Positions 1-5,238 of a stretch of 7,400 nt of DNA are shown in pieces (position 1 is the first letter of the stretch; each line of letters starts with the position of its first letter). A model generated the notes under the pieces. The model saw only the letters and a list, made by a program, of their open reading frames with translations. It had not been told where the DNA came from and searched no databases. The stretch spans positions 1-7,400 of the forward strand of contig QKGW01000233.1 in assembly GCA_003250275.1 (NCBI GenBank), given 5' to 3'. The translations under genes were made by a program, and so were the position numbers. Origin of the DNA: Alphaproteobacteria bacterium. Its GTDB lineage: Bacteria; Pseudomonadota; Alphaproteobacteria; Rhodospirillales; Rhodospirillaceae.

Positions 1-153
1 TGGACCAAGAAGGCCGCCGCCACCACGCCGAAGGGCGCGGCGGGCTTCGGCGTGCGCCTGCTCGAACGGATGATCGCCACCCACTACGAGAGCGCGCTCC
101 CCGCCGCCAAGCCGGCCAAGGCGAAGAAGACGGCGAAGAAGGGCAAGAAGTGA
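1..153 (+). CDS. pepA: Leucyl aminopeptidase (M17 family), C-terminal end only
   Basis: Only the last 50 codons are in the window, in frame 1 and ending at TGA 151-153. The fragment reads W-T-K-K, then P-K-G-A-A-G-F-G-V-R-L-L-E-R-M and H-Y-E. In M17 leucyl aminopeptidases this is the last part of the catalytic domain, just after the A-H-x-D-I-A-G-T segment, with the G-F-G-V-R-L-L helix near the C-terminus. These enzymes are cytoplasmic, hexameric, two-metal peptidases that remove N-terminal residues such as leucine. After the usual end (about residue 34 of the fragment) comes an added tail rich in Lys and Ala, P-A-K-P-A-K-A-K-K-T-A-K-K-G-K-K, which is not part of the normal fold. The next gene also encodes an M17 enzyme and overlaps this stop codon, so the two look like a tandem duplication in one operon. 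The metal-binding part lies outside the window, so activity cannot be judged. The symbol rests on this short C-terminal match. Confidence 0.75.
   Translation, partial: WTKKAAATTPKGAAGFGVRLLERMIATHYESALPAAKPAKAKKTAKKGKK
137..143 (+). promoter_or_regulatory. Ribosome binding site for the second M17 gene
   Basis: AGAAGGG lies 6 nt before the GTG at 150. It sits inside the Lys codons that encode the tail of the upstream aminopeptidase, so the tail coding sequence doubles as the translation signal. This supports GTG 150 as the start and suggests translational coupling through the GTGA overlap. Confidence 0.55.
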
Positions 154-1565
154 TCCGTATCCGTTTCGTCGCCGCCGCGGTTCCCGCCGCGGCGGCGGAC
201 GCCCGCATCCTCGCGCGCGGCGGCGCCGCGCTCGAGGCCCCCGATCTCGGCTGCGCGCTTGCCGCCTCGGGCGACGGCTTCATCGGCGTCGCCGGGGTCG
301 AGGCCGACGCCACCCTCACCCCCGACGACGCCGAAACCCTCGGCCGCCGCATTGGCGCGGCGGTGGCGCGCCCCGGCGTCGCCCGCGTCGTCACCGAATT
401 CGCCCTCGGGCCGGACGCCGCGGTGGCGCTGGCGGAAGGCTTGATCCTGCGCGCCGTGCCGCTGCCCGGCCTGCGCGGCAAGCCCGACGCCGAAGCCGAC
501 GCCTGCCCGGACGAAGCGCTGATCGCCACCCGCGACGCCGAGCTCGCCGAACGCGCCTGGGCGAAGCGCGAGCCGGTGATCGCCGCGGCGCTGTGGGCGC
601 GCGGCCTCGTCCACCTGCCCGCCAACCGCCTCGACCCCGCCGCCCTCGAAGCTGAGGCCGAAAGCCTCGCCGCGCTCGGCGTGTCGGTTACCTCGATCGT
701 CGGCGGCGCGCTCGCGGCCGCCGGTCTCAACCTCATCCACGCGGTCGGCCAGGCCGCCGCGACGCCGCCGCGCCTAGTGATCCTGGAATGGCCGGGCGCG
801 GACGCGAACGCCGCGCCGCTCGTCCTCGTCGGCAAGGGCATCACCTTCGACACCGGCGGCATCTCGCTCAAGCCGCCCGCGAACATGGAAGAGATGAAGG
901 GCGACATGGGCGGCGCAGCCGCCGTGCTCGGCGCGCTGCGCGTCGCCGCGAGTTGGGCCTCGCCGGTGCGGGTGATCGGCCTCCTCGCCGTCGCCGAGAA
1001 CGCCATCGGCGCCAACGCCACCCGCCCCGGCGACGTGGTGCGCGCCTGCGACGGCAGCACCGTCGAGATCGTCGACACCGACGCCGAGGGCCGCCTCGTC
1101 CTCGCCGACGCCCTCGCCTACGCCGCCGAAAGTTTCTCCCCGGCGCTCTCGGTCGACCTCGCCACCCTCACCGGCGCGGTGGTGCGCAGCCTTGGCCACG
1201 CGCGCGCCGGACTGTTCTCGACCTCCGACGCCGCCGCGAGTCGCATCGAACGCGCCGCCGCCGCGAGCCGCGAGGCGGTGTGGCGCCTGCCGCTGATGCG
1301 GGAGGGCGACGACGCCCTCGACTCGGAAGTCGCCGACGTGAAGAATTGCGGCTGGGGGACCGCCCCCGACGCCATCCACGCCGCGAGCTTCCTCTCCCGC
1401 TTCGCCGGCGGCGGCGCTTGGGCCCACCTCGACATCGCCGGCACCGCCGACTCGCCCGCCCTCACCGACCGCGAACGCCGCGGTCCGCGCGGCTGGGGCG
1501 TGCGTCTGCTCGCGGACCTGATTTCCGACCTGGAGACCGACCCTTGGACATCCTCACCGGCCTGA
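150..1565 (+). CDS. M17 leucyl aminopeptidase-family protein (second, tandem copy)
   Basis: A 471-residue cytosolic metallo-aminopeptidase, expected to release N-terminal amino acids from peptides using two divalent metal ions. Residues 1 to about 170 are an Ala-rich, weakly conserved N-terminal domain; the peptidase domain follows. The active site looks complete: G-K229-G-I-T-F-D234-T-G-G, S-L-K241, M-K-G-D252-M-G-G-A, then D309-T-D311-A-E313-G-R315-L. The spacing between K229, D234, D252, D311, E313 and R315 equals that of bovine lens aminopeptidase (K250, D255, D273, D332, E334, R336). The family signature is N-T-D-A-E-G-R-L; here the first residue is Asp instead of Asn. A-W-A-H-L-D-I-A-G-T near residue 423 is the usual C-terminal segment. 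The GTG start at 150 forms a GTGA overlap with the upstream stop, and AGAAGGG at 137-143 is a suitable ribosome binding site. At 471 residues it is somewhat shorter than E. coli PepA (about 503). Substrate preference may differ from the upstream copy. Confidence 0.92.
   Translation: MIRIRFVAAAVPAAAADARILARGGAALEAPDLGCALAASGDGFIGVAGVEADATLTPDDAETLGRRIGAAVARPGVARVVTEFALGPDAAVALAEGLILRAVPLPGLRGKPDAEADACPDEALIATRDAELAERAWAKREPVIAAALWARGLVHLPANRLDPAALEAEAESLAALGVSVTSIVGGALAAAGLNLIHAVGQAAATPPRLVILEWPGADANAAPLVLVGKGITFDTGGISLKPPANMEEMKGDMGGAAAVLGALRVAASWASPVRVIGLLAVAENAIGANATRPGDVVRACDGSTVEIVDTDAEGRLVLADALAYAAESFSPALSVDLATLTGAVVRSLGHARAGLFSTSDAAASRIERAAAASREAVWRLPLMREGDDALDSEVADVKNCGWGTAPDAIHAASFLSRFAGGGAWAHLDIAGTADSPALTDRERRGPRGWGVRLLADLISDLETDPWTSSPA
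1532..1535 (+). promoter_or_regulatory. Ribosome binding site deciding the TTG start of the TauE-like gene
   Basis: GGAG lies 8 nt upstream of TTG 1544 within the end of the M17 gene. No in-frame ATG occurs until residue 31, inside the first membrane segment and its conserved Gly-rich motif, so an ATG start would cut the family domain. The GGAG-to-TTG spacing therefore favours TTG 1544. Confidence 0.6.
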
Positions 1566-2302
1566 GCGCCCTCGACATCCTCACGCTCGTGCTCGCGTTC
1601 GGTCTCGGCGGTTTCATCAAGGGCGTGGTCGGCATGGGCCTGCCGATGGTGGCGGTGCCGCTGATCTCGACGGTGTTCGACCCGCGCACCGCGATCGCCA
1701 CGATGATCCTGCCGATCATGGGCGCGAACTTCCTCCAGGCGAAGATGGGCGGCAGCATGGTCGAGGTCGCCAACCGCTTCCGCTGGCTGTTGATCCCGCT
1801 GATCGTGGGCAGCATCTTCGGCGCGACGGTGATCACCTCGGTCGAGATTTCCCACGCGGCGGTGATCCTCGGCGGCCTCGTCGCCACCTTCGCGGTCACC
1901 ACCCTCGCGGGATGGCAGCCGCAGCTGCCCACCGGCGTCGACCGCCGCCTGCGCCCGGTCGTCGGGCTGGTATCGGGCGTCGTCGGCGGAATGAGCAGCT
2001 TCTTCGCGCCCACCATCGCGCCCTACTTCTTCACCCTCGGGCTCGACAAGAACACCTTCATCCGCGCGATGGGCGTCACCTTCCTGATCGGCGAGGCGCC
2101 GCTGTTCATCGGCCTCTCCCTCACCGGTTTCGCGCCGCCCGCGATCTGGCTGCTTTCGGCGGCGGGCTGGGCGGTGGTCGGGGCGTTCATGGCGGTCGGC
2201 GCGAAGGTGCGCCAGCACATCCCGCAGAAGCACTTCATGACCCTGGTCGGGGTGATGCTGCTGATCGTCGGGCTCAACATGATCCGCCGCGCGGTGTTCT
2301 GA
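1544..2302 (+). CDS. TauE/SafE-family membrane permease (sulfite exporter-like)
   Basis: A 252-residue inner-membrane protein with about eight predicted hydrophobic segments, at roughly 8-28, 32-45, 49-64, 80-100, 104-123, 137-165, 172-193 and 200-247 (the last probably two helices). This fits the TauE/SafE family (usual length about 250), whose members move organosulfur or other organic anions and sulfite across the membrane. The family's two-fold internal repeat can be seen: G-F-I-K-G-V-V-G-M-G at residues 23-32 is echoed by G-L-V-S-G-V-V-G-G-M at 141-150, each followed by a Pro-containing helix. The TTG start is supported by GGAG 8 nt upstream and by family length. The gene overlaps the end of the M17 gene by 22 bp, so it is very likely co-transcribed and translationally coupled. 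No sulfur-metabolism gene is in the window, so the substrate is unknown. The family is secure; a specific role is not. Confidence 0.88.
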   Translation: MDILTGLSALDILTLVLAFGLGGFIKGVVGMGLPMVAVPLISTVFDPRTAIATMILPIMGANFLQAKMGGSMVEVANRFRWLLIPLIVGSIFGATVITSVEISHAAVILGGLVATFAVTTLAGWQPQLPTGVDRRLRPVVGLVSGVVGGMSSFFAPTIAPYFFTLGLDKNTFIRAMGVTFLIGEAPLFIGLSLTGFAPPAIWLLSAAGWAVVGAFMAVGAKVRQHIPQKHFMTLVGVMLLIVGLNMIRRAVF

Positions 2303-2331
2303 TTGCCGCGCCGCGCGGGCGCTGATACATA
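2303..2331 (+). promoter_or_regulatory. Possible weak promoter before the dedA-like gene
   Basis: In the 61-bp gap after the TauE-like gene, TTGCCG (2303-2308) and TACATA (2326-2331) are separated by 17 nt. The second box lies in a short AT-rich patch that stands out in GC-rich surroundings. Matches to the sigma-70 consensus are only 4 of 6 and 3 of 6, so this is a suggestion. Read-through from the upstream genes is equally possible. Confidence 0.2.
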
Positions 2332-2346
2332 CGAATTCCCCCTGCT

Positions 2347-2353
2347 AAGCGGA
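2347..2353 (+). promoter_or_regulatory. Ribosome binding site deciding the GTG start of the dedA-like gene
   Basis: AAGCGGA lies 10 nt before GTG 2364 but only 1 nt before the other in-frame candidate, TTG 2355, which is too close to be used. Starting at GTG gives M-L-R-R-L-Y-D-W, the way YqaA-type homologues commonly begin (recalled, not searched). Confidence 0.45.
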
Positions 2354-2363
2354 TTTGCCGATC

Positions 2364-2948
2364 GTGTTGAGACGCCTCTACGACTGGACGATGGCCCAGG
2401 CCGTCACCCCCCACGCGATGGTCACGCTGTTCATCGTCGCATTCGTCGAAAGCTCGATCTTTCCGATCCCGCCCGACGTGCTGATCATTCCGATGGTGCT
2501 CGCCGCGCGCGGCAGGGCCTGGCGCATCGCCCTCGTCTGCACCGCCGCCTCGGTGATCGGCGGCTTCGCCGGATACGGCATCGGCATGTTCCTGTTCGAT
2601 CAGGTCGCCGCGCCGATTCTCCGATTCTACGGCTACATGTCGAAATTCGAGACCTTCCAGGAGCTCTACAATCATTGGGGCGCGTGGATCGTGTTCGGCG
2701 CGGGCGTCACCCCGTTCCCCTACAAAGTCATCACCATCGCCTCGGGCATGACCGGGCTAGACCCCTTGGTATTCGGCGTCGCTTCGGTGCTCGCGCGCGG
2801 TTTGCGGTTCTTCTTCATTGCGTGGCTACTGTGGAAATTCGGCGCACCGATCCGCGCGTTCATCGAGGCGCACCTCGGGAAACTCGCGACGATTTTCTTC
2901 ATTCTGTTGATCGGCGGCTTCGTCGCCCTTAAGTTTCTCGCGAACTAA
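2364..2948 (+). CDS. DedA/YqaA-family (SNARE-associated) inner-membrane protein
   Basis: A 194-residue polytopic membrane protein of the DedA/VTT superfamily. Members are thought to act as lipid scramblases or proton-coupled transporters that maintain membrane lipid balance and the proton motive force. Family features are visible: E29-S-S-I-F-P-I-P-P-D38 after the first hydrophobic segment, G-V-T-P-F-P-Y-K at 114-121 (the re-entrant loop motif), and R145-G-L-R148-F at the start of a late membrane helix. Acidic residues in the first motif and arginines in the last are the functionally important classes in E. coli YqjA/YghB. Hydrophobic stretches lie near 18-45, 54-78, 105-130, 136-158 and 174-192. 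GTG 2364 is chosen over TTG 2355 because of the ribosome binding site spacing and homologue-like N-terminus; TTG 2367 cannot be excluded. It lies 21 bp upstream of the dsbB-like gene, so the two probably share a transcript. Confidence 0.88.
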   Translation: MLRRLYDWTMAQAVTPHAMVTLFIVAFVESSIFPIPPDVLIIPMVLAARGRAWRIALVCTAASVIGGFAGYGIGMFLFDQVAAPILRFYGYMSKFETFQELYNHWGAWIVFGAGVTPFPYKVITIASGMTGLDPLVFGVASVLARGLRFFFIAWLLWKFGAPIRAFIEAHLGKLATIFFILLIGGFVALKFLAN

Positions 2949-2969
2949 CTCGCAAATCCCGGGGGTTTC

Positions 2970-3491
2970 ATGTCCCGCTCCGTCGATGGCCGCGTCTGCA
3001 CCTGGATCGCGGTCGTCAGCCTCGCGAGCCTCGCTTTCGCCTTCACCCTGCAGTACGGCTTCGGCGTCGAGCCCTGCCTGCTCTGCACCTACCAACGCGT
3101 GCCCTATGCGCTCGCCGCGGGCTTCGGCCTGTTCGGCAGCCTGCTCCCGATCGGCCCGTCGAAACGCCGCACCGTGGTGATGTTCGCGGTGGTGCTGTTC
3201 GCCGCGAGCGCCGCTCTCGCGCTCTACCACCTCGGCGTCGAACAGGCGTGGTGGCACGGGTCCACCGGCTGCACCGGTGAGGATATCTCCCTCGCGATGA
3301 CGCTCGACGACCTCACCACCGCGCTCTCGACCAAGCCGAAGGCGCGCTGCGACGCGGTGCCGTGGGAGATGTTCGGAGTGTCGCTGACCGGCTGGAACCT
3401 GATCTGGTCGTCGCTGCTGACGCTGATCTTCACCGGGCTGATCTTCGAGGCGCGGATCTGGCGCGAGCGCCGCTTCTCCGGCCGTTTCTGA
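2970..3491 (+). CDS. dsbB: Disulfide bond formation protein DsbB family
   Basis: A 173-residue inner-membrane quinone reductase that reoxidises periplasmic DsbA and passes electrons to quinones. Length and layout match DsbB (E. coli, 176 residues). The first cysteine pair is P35-C36-L-L-C39-T-Y-Q-R43, with the CxxC motif and the conserved Arg after it at the end of the first membrane helix. The second periplasmic loop contains C101 and C127, which form the second redox pair, followed by P-W-E-M-F-G-V-S-L-T-G-W-N before the last helix. Hydrophobic segments lie near 11-29, 44-60, 68-88 and 140-160, giving the expected four helices. ATG 2970 is preceded by a G-rich stretch, GGGGG at 2961-2965. 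It follows the dedA-like gene by 21 bp. No DsbA partner is in the window. The gene ends 6 bp from the convergent HNH gene, leaving no room for a terminator between them. Confidence 0.92.
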   Translation: MSRSVDGRVCTWIAVVSLASLAFAFTLQYGFGVEPCLLCTYQRVPYALAAGFGLFGSLLPIGPSKRRTVVMFAVVLFAASAALALYHLGVEQAWWHGSTGCTGEDISLAMTLDDLTTALSTKPKARCDAVPWEMFGVSLTGWNLIWSSLLTLIFTGLIFEARIWRERRFSGRF

Positions 3492-3497
3492 TCCCGC

Positions 3498-4061
3498 CTA
3501 CTCGTCCTCGAGCTCGGTATCCCAGTAGAGGTAGTCGCACCAGCTCTTGTGCAGGTGCAACGGTGGAAACGCGCGGCCGATCTCCTGCAACTCGAAGGTG
3601 CTCGGCATCTCGGGCGAGCGGATCGGCAGGAAGCCGCCGCGCCGCGGCAACTGGTCGGCCTTGGCGAGATTGCACGCCTGACACGCGGTGACGACGTTCT
3701 CCCAGCTCGTGCGCCCGCCGCGCGCGCGCGGCATCACGTGGTCGAAGGTGAGTTCCGGGGTGGGGAAACGGCGGCCGCAGTACTGGCAGCAGAAGCGGTC
3801 GCGGAGAAACACGTTGAAGCGGGTGAACGCCGGCCGCCGCGCCGTCGGCACGTAGTCCTTCAGCGCGATCACGCTCGGCAACCGCAGCGACACCGACGGC
3901 GAGCGCACCACCGTGTCGTACTCGGAAAGCACCTGGACGCGATCGGAAACCACCGCCTTGATCGCGTCCTGCCACGACCACAGCGACAGCGGAAAGTAGC
4001 TCAGCGGCCGATAGTCGGCATTGAGCACCAGAACCGGCGCCAAATCCCCATCGAAGGTCAC
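3498..4061 (-). CDS. HNH endonuclease-family protein
   Basis: A 187-residue protein of the HNH nuclease family. The N-terminal third contains L-V-L-N-A-D-Y-R-P-L-S-Y-F-P-L-S-L-W (11-28), a strongly conserved block of this subfamily. The nuclease core follows: F-L-R-D-R-F, C92-x-x-C95, L-T-F-D107-H108-V, R-G-G-R-T-S-W-E-N122-V-V and C127-x-x-C130-N131. The two CxxC pairs would hold a structural zinc. D107-H108, N122 and N131 are the candidate catalytic and metal residues. The start is taken as GTG 4061 because GGAGG lies 5 nt upstream, and because homologues begin shortly before the A-L-V-L-N-A-D-like block. The longer reading from ATG 4115 would add 18 residues with no family likeness. There is no methyltransferase, phage or toxin-antitoxin neighbour, so it does not look like part of a restriction system. 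It is probably a conserved chromosomal protein whose biological role is unknown. Confidence 0.9.
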   Translation of the reverse strand: MTFDGDLAPVLVLNADYRPLSYFPLSLWSWQDAIKAVVSDRVQVLSEYDTVVRSPSVSLRLPSVIALKDYVPTARRPAFTRFNVFLRDRFCCQYCGRRFPTPELTFDHVMPRARGGRTSWENVVTACQACNLAKADQLPRRGGFLPIRSPEMPSTFELQEIGRAFPPLHLHKSWCDYLYWDTELEDE

Positions 4062-4217
4062 AGTAACCTCCAGATCCGGACCGTCACGCCCACTCTGCCG
4101 CACTGGGCACGACATATGGTATCGGGTATATCAGATGACCCTTCATATTGCATCACAGGATTGTTACGGTTTGTCCCGCTTGCGGAAATTCCGCCGACGC
4201 CGGAAACTCGCCCGACG
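4062..4217. promoter_or_regulatory. Divergent intergenic region between the HNH gene and gluQ
   Basis: This 156-bp stretch separates two divergent genes and must hold both their promoters. Positions 4112-4175 are clearly richer in A and T than the rest of the window, with several TATA-like hexamers (for example TATATC at 4127-4132, and TATACC read on the minus strand), but I cannot pick a convincing -35/-10 pair for either direction. A 13-bp perfect inverted repeat, GCGGAA-A-TTCCGC at 4182-4194, lies 23 nt before the gluQ start and could be an operator or a small hairpin in the leader. gluQ has no strong ribosome binding site; GGAAA at 4202-4206 is the best candidate. Confidence 0.4.
4067..4071 (-). 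promoter_or_regulatory. Ribosome binding site deciding the GTG start of the HNH gene
   Basis: On the minus strand GGAGG (plus strand CCTCC) sits 5 nt upstream of GTG 4061. It lies inside the longer frame that begins at ATG 4115, which argues that the longer start is not used. Confidence 0.65.
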
Positions 4218-5057
4218 ATGACCGCTGCCGAAATCACCCGTTTCGCCCCGAGCCCGACCGGCAGGCTCCACCTCGGCCACGCCCTCGCCGCGCTGTTCGC
4301 CGCGCGCGAGGCCGGGCCCGGCGGAACCTTCCTCGTGCGCATCGAGGACATCGACGCCGGACGCTGCCGCGGGGCCTTCGTCGACGGCATCTTCGCCGAC
4401 CTCGCCTGGCTCGGCCTCTCCTGGCCCGAGCCGGTGATGCGCCAGTCCGCGCGCATGGCGGTCTACGCCCGCGCGCTCGAGACCCTCAAGGCGCACGGCC
4501 TCGTCTACCCGTGCTTCTGCTCGCGCGGCGACATCGCCCGCGAAATCGCCGCCGCCGCCTCCGCCCCCCAGGGGCCGGACGGCCCGCTCTACCCCGGCAC
4601 CTGCCGCGACCTGCCGCCCGGCGAAGCCGCCCGCCGCATCGCCGCCGGGCACCCCCATGCCTGGCGTCTCGACGTCGCCAAGGCCATCGCCGCCGCGCCC
4701 ACCCTCGCCTGGACCGACCGCGACGCCGGGGCGCGCGTCGCCACCCCCGAAATCTTCGGCGACGCCGTCCTCGCCCGCCGCGATACCCCGACCTCCTACC
4801 ACCTCGCGGTCACCCTCGACGACGCGGCCCAGGGCGTCACCTGCGTCACCCGCGCCGCCGACCTCGCACCCGCCACCCACCTCCACCGCCTGCTCCAATA
4901 CCTCCTCGGCCTGCCGACCCCCGAGTACCGCTTCCACCCTCTCCTCGCCGACGACACCGGCAAACGCCTCGCCAAACGCGACAATGCCCCCGCCCTCGCC
5001 GACCTCCGCGCCGCCGGCGTCACCCCCGCCGCCCTGCGCGCCCAACTCGGGTTCTAG
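4218..5057 (+). CDS. gluQ: Glutamyl-Q tRNA(Asp) synthetase
   Basis: A 279-residue cytoplasmic enzyme that activates glutamate and attaches it to queuosine at the wobble position (34) of tRNA(Asp), rather than to a tRNA 3' end. It resembles the catalytic half of glutamyl-tRNA synthetase and lacks the anticodon-binding half, as expected for this family (E. coli about 300 residues). Visible features are R8-F-A-P-S-P-T-G and the class I HIGH-like H18-L-G-H21; R-I-E-D-I-D (41-46), part of the glutamate pocket; the zinc site C99-F-C101 with Y125-x-x-x-C129; Y194-H-L-A for substrate binding; and the KMSKS-like K249-R-L-A-K253-R. The segment between C101 and Y125 is about 12 residues longer than I recall for E. 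coli, adding an Ala-rich insert; I believe alphaproteobacterial forms share this. ATG 4218 is chosen because the family begins just before R-F-A-P-S-P-T-G. Its TAG stop lies in the left arm of the following palindrome. Confidence 0.94.
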   Translation: MTAAEITRFAPSPTGRLHLGHALAALFAAREAGPGGTFLVRIEDIDAGRCRGAFVDGIFADLAWLGLSWPEPVMRQSARMAVYARALETLKAHGLVYPCFCSRGDIAREIAAAASAPQGPDGPLYPGTCRDLPPGEAARRIAAGHPHAWRLDVAKAIAAAPTLAWTDRDAGARVATPEIFGDAVLARRDTPTSYHLAVTLDDAAQGVTCVTRAADLAPATHLHRLLQYLLGLPTPEYRFHPLLADDTGKRLAKRDNAPALADLRAAGVTPAALRAQLGF

Positions 5058-5113
5058 GACAGCCAGACCAGGGCTCCGCCCTGGACCCGCTGGGGCCTCG
5101 GGCCCCAGACCCC
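5055..5113 (+). repeat. Left arm of composite inverted repeat (two hairpins)
   Basis: The arm begins with TAGGAC, whose TAG is the gluQ stop codon, then GCCAG. Hairpin one is at 5068-5084: CCAGGGC, loop TCC, GCCCTGG. After the link ACCCGC comes hairpin two at 5090-5108: CTGGGGCC, loop TCG, GGCCCCAG. ACCCC follows. The reverse complement of 5171-5238 has the same order of parts with different stem bases, so the two arms are diverged inverted copies of one unit. The GGGCTCCGCCC-type stem resembles intergenic repeats I recall from alphaproteobacterial genomes; this needs a genome-wide count. Confidence 0.75.
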
Positions 5114-5118
5114 ATCAC

Positions 5119-5165
5119 TTCCAAAGCATAAAGGGCTCTCATTCGAGAGCCCTTTTGCTTTGGAA
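5119..5165. terminator. Bidirectional intrinsic terminator between gluQ and xerD
   Basis: A 47-nt near-perfect hairpin. The outer arms TTCCAAAGCA (5119-5128) and TGCTTTGGAA (5156-5165) pair fully. The inner arms AAAGGGCTCTC (5130-5140) and GAGAGCCCTTT (5145-5155) pair fully around loop ATTC. One unpaired T at 5129 is the only flaw in 21 base pairs. The GC-rich core is followed by TTTTGCTTT on the plus strand and TTTATGCTTT on the minus strand, so it can stop transcription from gluQ and from the xerD operon. It forms the centre of the larger palindrome. Confidence 0.88.
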
Positions 5166-5170
5166 ACGTC

Positions 5171-5238
5171 CGGGAGGTTCGGAGGGTCCGCGACCCTCCG
5201 GCGGGGTTCGGGGCAGCGCCCCGACCTGGCCGGTCCTA
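5171..5238 (-). repeat. Right arm of composite inverted repeat (two hairpins)
   Basis: Read on the minus strand this arm starts with TAGGAC, whose TAG is the xerD stop codon, then GGCCAG. A hairpin follows at 5209-5223 (plus strand CGGGGC, loop AGC, GCCCCG), then the link AACCCCGC, then a hairpin at 5180-5200 (plus strand CGGAGGGTC, loop CGC, GACCCTCCG), then AACCTCC. It is the inverted counterpart of 5055-5113: the same sequence of stop, lead, hairpin, link, hairpin and C-rich end, with stems that differ in sequence but remain fully paired. Confidence 0.75.

Noticed and set aside
788..1543. Long N-terminal extension of the TauE-like frame
   Set aside because: The extension is extremely Arg-rich and lies out of frame over the conserved M17 catalytic core; the TTG at 1544 with GGAG upstream gives the normal family length.
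1118..2233. Long antisense open frame (371 codons) over the M17 and TauE genes
   Set aside because: Its translation is low-complexity Arg/Glu/Asp/Ala-rich sequence, the usual mirror of GC-rich coding DNA, with no domain. The sense strand has clear families. The same applies to the antisense frames at 84-740, 774-1427 and 4164-5045.
4062..4115. N-terminal extension of the HNH protein to ATG 4115
   Set aside because: The 18 extra residues show no family likeness and contain the GGAGG that fits GTG 4061.
5055..5238. Insertion sequence or integron attachment site next to the tyrosine recombinase
   Set aside because: The recombinase matches housekeeping XerD in length and motifs. The palindrome is a set of nested hairpins with a terminator core, not a dif-like 28-bp core or a transposase gene. 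No target duplication is evident because both ends are stop codons.
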